In this document: positions 27,801 through 37,856 of the stretch, in pieces
How positions within the stretch are numbered: the first letter of the stretch is position 1
Layout: each line of letters opens with the position of its first letter
NCBI RefSeq assembly: GCF_046630445.1
Contig: NC_092335.1
Span: 7,421,501-7,485,500, forward strand
Direction: 5' to 3'
DNA from: Rutidosis leptorrhynchoides
Lineage: Eukaryota > Streptophyta > Magnoliopsida > Asterales > Asteraceae
DNA length: 64,000 bases
Notes under the pieces: model-generated
Seen by the model: the letters and a program-made list of their open reading frames with translations, nothing else
The model's database searches: none
What the model was told of the DNA's origin: nothing
Program-made: the position numbers and the translations under genes

Positions 27801-27835
27801 TAATTAGAGGCTTCTAAAGGTAGTTTTCCTTTTAA

Positions 27836-27837
27836 AA

Positions 27838-27917
<80 letters not shown>

Positions 27918-27918
27918 G
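27836..27918. repeat. (TTA)n microsatellite
   Basis: About 80 bp of TTA repeats behind the tRNA-like sequence in the 5' LTR. The 3' LTR copy (44156-44279) is about 120 bp. Poly-isoleucine frames on the minus strand are repeat artefacts. Confidence 0.95.
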
Positions 27919-28315
27919 ATTATTATTGTTATTATGATTATTATTATATTGTTACTGTTATTGCTATTATTTATAATTACAATTGTTATTATACATACTA
28001 AGATTAATAATATAATTAGTATTATTATTAATATCATTATCATTATCATTACTAGATTTATCACTAAATATTATTAGTATCATCATTAATATTAGTATTA
28101 GTTTAAGTATGATTTATATAATTATTACTACTAATTTTATCATTTTAAGTATCATTATTAATATTACGATTAATTACTATTATTGTTAATATTGTTAGTA
28201 TTATAGTTATTAGTAATAATATCATATTTAAATTTATAAGTATTAGACATGTTATTAACATTAGTATTATTAAGATGTAACACCCTGTTTCTGTTTCTGA
28301 TTTTGTAGTAGATCG

Positions 28316-28389
28316 GGACGCCGTCCAGATAGGGGGACGCCGTCCAGCTACAAAAGGTTGGACGCCGTCCAAGGTTTGGGACGCCGTCC
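28316..28389. repeat. Four GGACGCCGTCC dyads at LTR start
   Basis: Exact copies of GGACG-C-CGTCC (5-bp inverted arms around one base) at 28316-28326, 28335-28345, 28360-28370 and 28379-28389. The spacing is 19, 25 and 19 bp. The 3' LTR holds the same four at about 34123-34200. Confidence 0.95.
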
Positions 28390-29490
28390 AAACTGTCTGT
28401 CGAGCCAGCTGTTTTAATTTGTTATTAATGGGTAAAATGGTAATTTCACTTGGATGCCGGTTTGGAGCCTTCAAGGCTGATCCCTTGATCATTTTTGGAT
28501 CACTTTACACCCACACAAACACTCTCAACCTCATCTAGAGAGAGAGTAAGGGTTTTAGAGAGAGAGAGAGGTGGATTTGGAGAAGAAGGAGTCGGATTCT
28601 CGCTAAAGCTCGGGTTCTAAAGTTGTTCATCTCGCTCCTAGCTACGTTGTGGTAGTATTGGTAAGCTCAAACTCCGAATTTCAATTGTTAGATTTGATAT
28701 TCAAGTTAGGGTTTTGAGCTAGTTTGTTGTAAAACCCTTCTAGATGATGAAGTAGGTTTATGGTGACTTGTTATTCTTGTCACTTGGTGGGTTTTGGGTC
28801 GGTTGATGATTTGGCCTTGATTAGGGTTTGTTAATGAGTTTAATCACTAGGTTTAGTGATATTGGAAGTGTTGGAACACTTTTGGGTGTGTTTGGTTAAC
28901 TAATTTTGAAATGGGTCAAAATTAGGGTTTCGGTGTCAAAATGGGTATGACACTTGTTTAACACTTGTGATCAGGTTTAATTGGTGTGTTAGGACCATTT
29001 TCACTCGTGTTAGTGAATATTGGTTAGTTTGGGCGCGGTTTGTGCTTGAAAGTGCAATTGGGTCGAAATTGCACTAAGTGTAAATTGGGTTGGTTTGTAA
29101 ATCCACCCTAATTATGTTGTGGTATTTTTGATAATGGAATAGGTATTTTCCATTGACGAGTCGCAGATTACTTGGAAGCATTTAGCAAGGCGACAAGGTG
29201 AGTGTTAATATCCTATATGCATATGTATGTGTAGGATGGGTGCGGGTCGGGTGAAGGGGTTCTCGCTTATAGAGCTCGCTTCTCGTATAGATGGAATTGT
29301 TGGACTTGTGTATAGGTCCAATTGGCACGGTTGTGCATTTTGTTTGACCACTTTGGCGAGGTGCACACTTTGTGTGTAAGTTATCACATGGGCGTGTGAT
29401 GTGGACTTATATAACCCCAATGACGAAGGGTTAATATAGTGAGTGGAATAATTATAGGCGTAGGTATATAATGTATTTATTTGTTGAAGC

Positions 29491-29870
29491 GTGAGATGTG
29501 AAGTGTCGATGTGCTAAGACACGACATTTCACGTGACGAGTGAAGTGTCGATGTGCTAAGACACCACTCAAAGTAATGTGACGGGGTGAAGTGTCGATGT
29601 GTTAAGACACCACCCGGAGTGAAGTATCGATGTGCTAAGATGCCACTCCAAGAGAATAACGGGTGAAGTGCCGATGTGTTAAGGCACCTCTCGAGGTGAA
29701 GTATCGACGTGTTAAGATGACACCTCAAGTAAAATGAAGAGTGAAGTGTCGAAGTGTTAAGACACCACTCGGGGTTAAGTGTCGACGTGTTAAGACGCCA
29801 CCCGGGGTGAAGTATCGAAGTGTTAAGATGCCACCCGTGGGGTTAGTGTACGAAGTGTTAAGTGCACTAA
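29491..29870 (+). repeat. Array of ten covarying hairpins in the 5' LTR
   Basis: Each unit reads outer stem (5-6 nt), AA, inner stem (5 nt), loop GAHGTGYTAA, inner stem, outer stem. Positions: 29491-29532, 29538-29569, 29584-29615, 29616-29649, 29661-29690, 29693-29726, 29739-29770, 29772-29803, 29805-29836 and 29843-29870. Inner stems vary as GTGTC/GACAC, GTATC/GATGC, GTGCC/GGCAC and GTGTC/GACGC. Outer stems vary as GAGTG/CACTC, GGGTG/CACCC and GAGGTG/CACCTC. The tenth unit has a 9-bp stem, TTAGTGTAC/GTGCACTAA, without the AA bulge. In the first unit an outer stem GTGAGATG pairs with CATTTCAC. Unit five has a weak outer stem here. Confidence 0.9.
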
Positions 29871-29972
29871 TGGTTGTTATGAACATCGATGACTTGTTTC
29901 GCGAAGTCATTCCCTTGCGAAGATTTGGTTAACCATGGTTATTGTGTTGTAAGCGTAAGCAAATTATGTTAT

Positions 29973-30022
<50 letters not shown>
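29973..30022. repeat. (TA)n microsatellite in 5' LTR of the gag-only element
   Basis: About 50 bp of TA repeats between CGA and TTGTATAC. The 3' LTR copy (35785-35858) is about 75 bp. Confidence 0.95.
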
Positions 30023-30026
<4 letters not shown>

Positions 30027-30652
30027 ATACATATAATGTTGTATTGTCGTGATGTAGCTAACCCTCCGGGTGTAACTTATTGGCATTGTTCACATCGTTG
30101 TTGGTGAACTTATATTTTGTTGATGTATCTTTAGCTCGTTGCTTAGTGTTTGTACGGTATGCTTAGACTAGCTTGCTTTATGCTTGGATGCTCCGATATG
30201 CGGTATTTGTTTATTTGTGTGGCGTATCCATTTTATGCATATATATATATATGTATGTAGTATATTATCATTCACTAAGCATTAGCTTACCCTCTCGTTG
30301 TTTACATTTTTATAGATTGCATGGATGAGGTGGCTCGGGTAAGCGTGGGAACTAGTGGACTTGCGTAGTTTGCTTTAGAAGACTTGCTTTTGGATTTGAT
30401 TAGGATTGGTAGCGTATCCCCAATCCCATGCTCGGTCTACGTTTTGAATTTAACTAAGTGGGTCGAAATGGTCACTTTGTGGTAATTTGGGTCCATGTGG
30501 GCCCGTTGTTGTAAAACTCAGTTTTATTGTGGAAAACTCTTAGTTTTAATTATTATAACATATTGTGAAAGTGTCTTGGTTTAAAAGTGTCGGGAAGCGG
30601 GTTTTCCGCCCGCGTGTAAATGTAAAGCTGAACAGAATTTTGCAGTTGTTCT

Positions 30653-30730
30653 GGACGCCGTCCCAGATGGCTGGACGCCGTCCCAGTCTTCAGAACTGGA
30701 TGCCGTCCAGATAGCTGGACGCCTTCCAGA
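30653..30730. repeat. Four CTGGACGCCGTC[C]CAG dyads near LTR end
   Basis: Related to the cluster at the LTR start but extended to CTGGACG-C-CGTCCAG. Two copies carry an extra C and two have single substitutions in this LTR. The 3' LTR copy is at about 36479-36557. Confidence 0.9.
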
Positions 30731-30797
30731 TGTGCTGCTCCAGAAATTTTTTTTTATGACACATTTTTGGTCGGATAACGGGTTGGGTTGTTACAAG

Positions 30798-30810
30798 TGG
30801 TATCAGAGCA
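30798..30810 (+). other. Primer binding site of the gag-only element
   Basis: TGGTATCAGAGCA two bases after the 5' LTR end. It is complementary to the 3' end of initiator tRNA-Met, the usual minus-strand primer of plant LTR elements. Confidence 0.9.
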
Positions 30811-31233
30811 TGGTCTAAGGGATTTAGGTGACTTGAGATAGGTGCCTAGACTTAGACTTTTGTGTGTGCTTATTTGTTGCGGGACTTGTAGGATTACGGG
30901 TCGGAATGGGTTATAGTTAGTACCTTGTTTGTAGGTGGACTAACGTTTATATTAGTAATGCGGATATTATTAATATACTATTTTGATGTGATAATAATTC
31001 TCGCGTGTGTTTGTATCACATAGAATTTTGGTTGTGTTTGTTTATATCATCGAGCGAGGCGATCGTTGTACTAACGAGTCGATGCGGTGTGTGTGCGTAA
31101 TAAGGACTTGCAAACCTTATTACGGGTGCAAATCGTGTCTAACAAGTGATGTACAACGAGTGTTTAGCAAGATGGGGCGGTGTTGTGTGTGTGGTTTATA
31201 CGTTCGTGATCTAATCGCTTTGCATTCCTTGGA

Positions 31234-32175
31234 ATGGCGACGGGAAATGGGATCGAGACGAACGATTTGGGGTTTAACGCAAGAGTTGCGGCCGCAGTTA
31301 CGGAGCAAGTGGGTGCGTTACGAGAAGAAATGGATAGGAAGTATTCCGAATTTCGGGGTAGTAGTGAAATGGAGCGTTGTCTTAAGAGCTTCATGAGGAC
31401 TAAACCCCCGATGTACGACGGGAAACCAGATCCTTTGATAAGCACAACTTGGATCTCAGATGTCGAAGGGTGTTTTCGTACTATTGAATGCCCTCCCGAG
31501 AAAAAGACGAGACTCGCTACTAGTTTGTTGCGGGGTAGGGCGAAGGATTGGTTGGATGGTAAGATTGATCTTGCCGGTGATGAAATGTTTATGACTTTAT
31601 CGTGGGACGAGTTTAAGAAGGAATTCTTCGAGGAGTTCCGAACTTCAGCCGATTTGTCAGAGATGCGAAACGAGTTGCGAAATTTGCAACAAGGTTCTAT
31701 GGACTTGAATACTCTCAAGACGACCTTTATGGCGAAGGATCGTTTTTGCCCGGAGTATTTGGGGAATGATCATTTGTTGATGCAAGATTTCTATCGAACC
31801 TTGAATAATGACTTGACGAGTAAGATTAGCAGAGTTCAAGTGAAATCGTTTGCGGAATTATTTGACTTGGCTAGAGGTTTCGAGTCGTATTCGCGATCCA
31901 AGAAGGGTGAACCTTCAAGTGAGAGAAAGGTTGTTTCGTATGGTGCTCCGAGTAAGAGGACTAAGGGTCCGAGCGTGAGCACGGGTGGTACGCGGACGAG
32001 TATATTGGATTCTAGTGCGCCTAGATGTTACAATTGTGGCGTGAGGGGTCACAAGTCTTGGGAATGTTCGGTACCAAAGGGTGATGGCGTGGTGTGCTTC
32101 AATTGCCAAGAGGAAGGACATCGTAAGTTGAAATGTCCCAAGTCAGCGGGGACGGGTGCGGCAAGGAGACGTTAA
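31234..32175 (+). CDS. gag: Gag protein of the gag-only element, 313 aa, Ty3/gypsy type
   Basis: Gag builds the particle that packages element RNA. The frame is open from ATG at 31234 to a stop at 32173-32175. Residues 50-70 lead into the retrotransposon gag domain (PPMYDGKPDPLISTTWISDV). It continues with LRGRAKDWLDGK (about 100-112), LSWDEFKKEFFEEFR (about 122-136) and a helical stretch to about 215. A basic, serine-rich linker follows (about 220-262). The C-terminus has two zinc knuckles, CYNCGVRGHKSWEC and CFNCQEEGHRKLKC, both C-x2-C-x4-H-x4-C, which bind RNA. The end is basic (AARRR). The protein resembles gag of Tekay-type chromoviruses. No protease or pol frame follows, so reverse transcriptase and integrase must come from another element. 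The leader from LTR end to ATG is about 440 nt. It looks whole. Confidence 0.88.
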   Translation: MATGNGIETNDLGFNARVAAAVTEQVGALREEMDRKYSEFRGSSEMERCLKSFMRTKPPMYDGKPDPLISTTWISDVEGCFRTIECPPEKKTRLATSLLRGRAKDWLDGKIDLAGDEMFMTLSWDEFKKEFFEEFRTSADLSEMRNELRNLQQGSMDLNTLKTTFMAKDRFCPEYLGNDHLLMQDFYRTLNNDLTSKISRVQVKSFAELFDLARGFESYSRSKKGEPSSERKVVSYGAPSKRTKGPSVSTGGTRTSILDSSAPRCYNCGVRGHKSWECSVPKGDGVVCFNCQEEGHRKLKCPKSAGTGAARRR

Positions 32176-34069
32176 GGTATGTTTCATTTTAATAAATATG
32201 TCTTTGATTATTTATTAAGTGCCATTGAGTTTGAGTTGTTAAATGCATTGAGTTGTGCATATTGTTGTTATGGGTGACGTTCCTAATGGAAGTACCCTAT
32301 GGTGACGTTTGATTGTCGGGCGAAGGGCGTAAGACTTGGTGCAACCAAGCATTCCTTAGTATTTGGAAAATGTTTCTACCAAGCCATGGAAAAGGGTTTT
32401 TGGTGTTCGGTTGTTAAGCGCGTGTTCACTTTTATGTTGAAGTTGATGAACCATGAGGTTCAACGGGTGGGATGAAACCCGAGAGATCGAGTGTTTAAAA
32501 TCTCGATGTATGTTGGTAATGGAGTCTACGTGATGCGACATTAGGTGCCTCTTTTATACCTACCAGCGTGGTGTTCGACTCCGATTGTGTTGCGGTTACA
32601 TTGTACTTAGGGTACCGAAGCGAAATCCTTAGGTACATTAGTGACTAGGTGGAATTTGACAAACTAAAGCAATTGGATGATTGCGAAGTTATGGTTTGTG
32701 AAATCGTGGTGCACTTTTCGTTCGAAGTGTTTGAGGATGGTTTGAAATCCTTCGTATGCTCAAGGTTGGAGCAAGATATGGTAATGGGCCGTGTGAACCC
32801 AATTGTTGGTAAAGTCTACCTTTAGTAGAACTGTACGGTAGTACGAGTTGTGGATATGGAACGTAGTTCCAAGTGGGGGAGTTACACTCCCGCACGAGGA
32901 GGCCTTAGGGTGAAAATTCGAATAATGCTTATGGTAGATCTGAAACTTGTGTTGGGACCTAGTTTTGGTCGATTTGTGGTAGAGTACAATTTTGGTTAAA
33001 TTGTACTTATGATTTTGGATTTGGAAATTATTACCGAGGTGGTAATGTGGTAAATCTCGTTGAGAGATAATGGACGTGTTTGGCGAGCAAGGTGAAATCC
33101 CTCGGTTAAGGGATGTGTGTGTCGGATTCTCTTTTAGAGAATTATTATTTTGTGCCTATGTTTGATATAGGTGGTTCTTGCTCGATTGGGTGAATGGTTA
33201 GTGGTATCCGTTAGGATTCACTATGGCGTAGCAGAGCGCGATGTTACGCTACTCGTTGTTCGAGGCCAAAAAGGGCGTTGATTGGTGAAGCATGACCTTC
33301 GGGGTTCGCTGACTTCATCATGGTATTGTTGATTGGTGAAGCATGACCTTCGGGGTCCGCTGACTTCATCATGGTATTGTTGATTGGTGAAGCATGACCT
33401 CCGAGGTCCGCTGACTTCATCATGGGAGTAGTGATATATCGGTGAAGCATGACCGTTGACGGGGTCTGCTGACTTCATCCGGTGTTGAGTGATCGATCGG
33501 TTGTTTTATACACCGATGGTGGAGTCGTGAGGACCATGTTGTGTGATTAGTGATGTGATAGCCGTGTTTCGCTCACATGTTGTTACGGGTGTGACAATAG
33601 TCGATTTTGTACACCTTAGGATTAGCGTTGGCATAGTCATTTTGGGCGCTTTTGGTTTTAGCTGTTGCTTATGATGTTAGGAAAGTGGCGTATTGGTTGT
33701 ATTGCGCACTACAAAGGATGTTTAGTGGTAAGTGTAATCCGTAAGGATTCATGTGGTTCGATCTTCAACGTTCGGATCGTTGACTTTAGGTTGAGACTTA
33801 GTCACTTTTAGCGTTGTCCTTGGTAAAGGTACGCTAAGGAATTGATATCTCGGTACGAGATTGGTTGAGTTTTTCCCGATATGGGGAGAAGAGCAGGTTT
33901 TAGTGCTCGGATAGTGGTTTTGATAAATCGCGGGTGATGATTTTAGTTGTTAAAGGTGATCCAATGGGAAGAGTTACCTAGGGAAGTCGGATTGGGACTT
34001 ATGTTTGAGGACCGTAGGGTGTGGTCCGTTTGGTTAAGTGACGAGGATCACGAGGACGTGATCGATTCT
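32176..34069 (+). other. Noncoding 3' half of the gag-only element's internal region
   Basis: About 1.9 kb with stops in every frame and no pol motifs. It has the codon-like G/T richness of pol-derived sequence but no recognisable domain. A short tandem repeat lies at 33277-33478. Open frames on the minus strand across that repeat are artefacts of its periodicity. Confidence 0.7.
33277..33478. repeat. Tandem repeat, three 51-bp units and one divergent unit
   Basis: Units contain GGTGAAGCATGACC, then TTCGGGGTCCGC and TGACTTCATCATGG. Each can fold: TGAAG with CTTCA outside, GACC with GGTC inside. Unit three has GACCTCCGAGGTC, a stronger inner dyad, where units one and two have GACCTTCGGGGTC. 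The fourth unit (from about 33440) is diverged. Confidence 0.85.
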
Positions 34070-34083
34070 AAGTGGGGGAGAGT
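34070..34083 (+). other. Polypurine tract of the gag-only element
   Basis: AAGTGGGGGAGAGT directly before the 3' LTR; the plus-strand primer in reverse transcription. Confidence 0.8.
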
Positions 34084-35782
34084 TGTAACACCCTGTTTCT
34101 ATTTCTGATTTTGTAGTAGATTAGGACGCCGTCCAGATAGGGGGACGCCGTCCAGCAACAAAAGGTGGGACGCCGTCCAAGGTTTGGGACGCCGTCCAAA
34201 CTGTATGTCGAGCCAGCTGTTTTAATTTGTTATTAATGGGTAAAATGGTAATTTCACTTGGGTGCCAGTTTGGAGCCTTCAAGGCTAATCCCTTGATCAT
34301 TTTTGGATCACTTTACACCCACACAAACAATCTCAACCTCATCTAGAGAGAGAGTAAGGGTTTTAGAGAGAGAGAGAGGTGGATTTGGAGAAGAAGGAGT
34401 CGGATTCTCGCTAAAGTTCGGGTTCTAAAGTTATTCATCTCGCTCCTAGCTACGTTGTGGTAGTATTGGTAAGCTCAAACTCCGAATTTCAATTGTTAGA
34501 TTTGATATTCAAGTTAGGGTTTTGAGCTAGTTTGTTGTAAAACCCTTCTAGATGATGAAGTAGGTTTATGGTGACTTGTTATTCTTGTCACTTGGCGGGT
34601 TTTGGGTCGGTTGACGATTTGGCCTTGATTAGGGTTTGATAATGAGTTTAATTACTAGGTTTAGTGATATTGGAAGTGTTGGAACACTTTTGGGTGTGTT
34701 TGGTTAACTAATTTTGAAATGGGTCAAAATTAGAGTTTCGGTGTCAAAATGGGTATGACACTTGTTTAACACTTGTGATCGGGTTTAATTGGTGTGTTAG
34801 GACCAGTTTCACTCGTGTTAGTGAATATTGGTTAGTTTGGGCGCGGTTTGTGCTTGGAAGTGCAATTGGGTCGAAATTGCACTAAGTGTAAATTGGGTTG
34901 GTTTGTAAATCCACCCTAATTATGTTGTGGTATTTGTGATAATGGAATAGGTATTTTCCATTGACGAGTCGCGGATTACTTGGAAGCATTCAGCAAGGCG
35001 ACAAGGTGAGTGTTAATATCCTATATGCATATGTATGTGTAGAATGGGTGCGGGTCGGGTGAAGGGGTTCTCGCTTATAGAGCTCGCTTCTCGTATAGGT
35101 GGAATTGTTGGACTTGTGTATAGGTCCAATTGGCACGGTTGTGCGTTTTGGTTGACCACTTTGGCGAGGTGCACACTTTGTGTGTACGTTATCACATGGG
35201 CGTGTGATGTGGACTTATATAACCCCAATGACGAAGGGTTAATATAGTGAATGGAATAATTATAGGTGTAGGTATATAATGTATTTATTTGTTGTAGCGT
35301 GAGATGTGAAGTTTCGATGTGCTAAGACACCACATTTCACGTGACGAGTGAAGTGTCGATGTGCTAAGACACCACTCAAAGTAATGTGACGGGGTGAAGT
35401 GTCGATGTGTTAAGACACCACCCGGAGTGAAGTATCGATGTGCTAAGATGCCACTCTAAGAGAATAACGGGTGAAGTGCCGATGTGTTAAGGCGTCACTG
35501 GAGGTGAAGTATCGACGTGTTAAGATGCCACCTCAAGTAAAATGAAGAGTGAAGTGTCGAAGTGTTAAGACACCACTCGGGGTGAAGTGTCGACGTGTTA
35601 AGACGCCACCCGGGGTGAAGTATCGAAGTGTTAAGATGCCACCCGTGGGGTTAGTGTACGAAGTGTTAAGTGCACTAATGGTTGTTATGAACATCGATGA
35701 CTTGTTTCGCGAAGTCATTCCCTTGCTAAGATTTGGTTAACCATGGTTATTGTGTTGTAAGCGTAAGCAAATTATGTTATTC

Positions 35783-35860
<78 letters not shown>

Positions 35861-36622
35861 ATACATATAATGTTGTATTGTCGTGATGTAGCTAACCCTC
35901 CGGGTGTAACTTATTGGCATTGTTCACATCGTTGTTGGTGAACTTATATTTTGTTGATGTATCTTTAGCTCGTTGCTTAGTGTTTGTACGGTATGCTTAG
36001 ACTAGCTTGCTTTATTCTTGGATGCTCCGGTATGCGATATTTGTTTATTTGTGTGGCGTATCCATTTTATGCATATATATGTATGTAGTATATTATCATT
36101 CACTAAGCATTAGCTTACCATCTCGTTGTTTACATTTTTATAGATTGCATGGATGAGGTGGCTCGGGTAAGCGTGTGAACTAGTGGACTTGCGTAGTTTG
36201 CTTTAGAAGACTTGCTTTTGGATTTGATTAGGATTGGTAGCGTATCCCCAATCCCATGCTCGATCTATGTTTTGAATTTAACTAAGTGGGTCGAAATGGT
36301 CACTTTGTGGTAATTTGGGTCCATGTGGGCCCGTTGTTATAAAACTCGATTTTATTGTGGAAAACTCTTAGTTTTAATTATTATAACATATTGTGAAAGT
36401 GTCTTGGTTTAAAAGTGTCGGGAAGCGGGTTTTCCGCCCGCGTGTAAATGTAAAGCTGAACAGAATTTTGCAGTTGTTCTGGACGCCATCCCAGATGGCT
36501 GGACGCCGTCCCAGTCTTCAGAACTGGACGCCGTCCAGATAGCTGGACGCCGTCCAGATGTGCTGCTCCAGAATTTTTTTTTATGACACGTTTTTGGTCA
36601 GATAACGGGTTGGGTTGTTACA
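34084..36622 (+). repeat. 3' LTR of the gag-only element
   Basis: Same order of parts as the 5' LTR: dyads (about 34123-34200), hairpin array (35299-35678), (TA)n (35785-35858), dyads (36479-36557). The ends are TGTAACA and TGTTACA. Confidence 0.9.
35299..35678 (+). repeat. Array of ten covarying hairpins in the 3' LTR
   Basis: Second copy of the array at 29491. Most units are identical. Unit six has GATGC/CACCTC here, which pairs fully with GAGGTG and GTATC. Unit eight has GGGTG in place of GGGTT. Unit one has CACATTTCAC, giving a longer outer stem. Unit five pairs GTGCC with GGCGT through two G-U pairs. Confidence 0.9.
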
Positions 36623-37856
36623 TAAGATTATTATAAACTGTATTATTTAAGTATAATTATTTTTAATATTATCAATAATATTAACATTAAGATTTTATTG
36701 AAAATAAAAGTTAAGGATATTAGTAAGATTATAAATATGTATTAATCGTATAACAAATTGTATATAAATATTCATAAATGACAAGTTAGATATTTTCAAA
36801 ATAATACTAATATAAGATAAATATAACTACATATATATTAAACATTTTGGATAGATACACAAACTAAATAAGTATAATATATAATTTAAGATATAATATA
36901 TAAATTTGTTCGATTATGATTATATATTTAAATATATATACAAATGATATAGGTTCGTGAATCCAAGGCCAACCCTGCATTGTTCAATTGTTAAATGTCG
37001 TCATATGTATTTTTACTACAAAATATAGTATGGTGAGTTTCATTTGCCTTTTTACCCTTTATATTTTTGGGCTGAGAATACATGCACAATTTTTATAAAT
37101 ATTTTACGAAATAGACACAAGTAATTGAAACTACATTATATGGGTGAATGATCGAAGCCGAATATGTCCCTTTTGCTTGGTAACCTAAGAATTAGTAAAC
37201 CGATCTACTAATTGACGTGAATCCTAAAGATAGATCTATGGGCCCGACGAACCCCATCTAAAGTACCGGATGCTTTAGTACTTCGATGTTGTTTTATCAT
37301 GTCCGATGGATGTCCCGGAATGATAGGGGATATTCTTATATGCATCTTGTTAATGTCAGTTACCAGGTGTTCAATCCATATGAATGTTTTTTGTCTCTAT
37401 GCATGAGACGTATATTTATGAGAACTGGAAATGAAATTTTTGTGGTCTATTAAAATGATGAAAATGAATGATTATGATAAACTAATGAACTCACCAACCT
37501 TTTGGTTGATACTTTAAAGCATGTTTATTCTCAGGTATTAAAGAAATCTTCCGCTGTGCATTAGCTCATTTTAGAGATATTATTTGGAGTCATTCATGGC
37601 ATATTTTGAAAGACGTTGCATTCGAGTCGTTGAATTCAACAAGATTATTATTAAGTCAATTATAGTTGGATGTATTATGAAAGGGTATGCATGCCGTCAA
37701 CTTTCGATGTAATGAAAGTTTGTCTTTTAAAAACGAATGCAATATTTGTAAAATTGTATGATATAGAGGTCAAGTACCTCGCTATGTAACCAACTATTAC
37801 GAATCATTTGTAATCGATACGGACTTCGTCTGGATGGATTAGAAAGGGTCGTTTTA

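Larger units (their letters stand above)
28276..30795 (+). repeat. 5' LTR of the gag-only element
   Basis: Order of parts: four GGACGCCGTCC dyads (28316-28389), a GA-rich leader-like block (28530-28580), a TATA-like TTATATAA at about 29409-29416, a ten-unit hairpin array (29491-29870), a (TA)n tract (29973-30022), then four more dyads (30653-30730) and the TGTTACA end. Which TATA-like site starts transcription is not known. Confidence 0.9.
28276..36622 (+). mobile_element. Gag-only LTR retrotransposon (TR-GAG type), nested and apparently whole
   Basis: This 8347-bp element is flanked by TAAGA (28271-28275 and 36623-36627). The uninterrupted site is visible in the sister LTR near 44630. LTRs are 28276-30795 (2520 bp) and 34084-36622 (2539 bp), with ends TGTAACA and TGTTACA. 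The primer binding site TGGTATCAGAGCA starts at 30798. A purine tract, AAGTGGGGGAGAGT, precedes the 3' LTR at 34070-34083. The internal region has one long gag gene (31234-32175) and about 1.9 kb without any pol domain. Elements with terminal repeats and only gag are known in plants as TR-GAG. The LTRs differ by only a few percent by eye, and the insertion is younger than its host element. Confidence 0.9.

Noticed and set aside
27804-28064. Poly-isoleucine minus frames here and at 44122-44415
   Set aside because: Artefact of the (TTA)n microsatellite.
29491-29870. CRISPR-like look of the regularly spaced repeats
   Set aside because: The units are self-complementary with covarying stems, have no unique spacers, no cas genes are present, and the context is a plant LTR retrotransposon.
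29477-29910. Minus-strand frames with repeated LNTSxLH / RHFTP motifs (also 35533-35718)
   Set aside because: They lie exactly on the hairpin array and reflect its repetition; stems and loop, not codons, are conserved.
31164-31718. 184-codon minus frame across gag
   Set aside because: Shadow of the gag gene, which has clear domain motifs on the plus strand.
33221-33478. Two overlapping minus-strand frames with repeated GHASPIN-type motifs
   Set aside because: They follow from the 51-bp tandem repeat, whose length is a multiple of three; no other coding sign.
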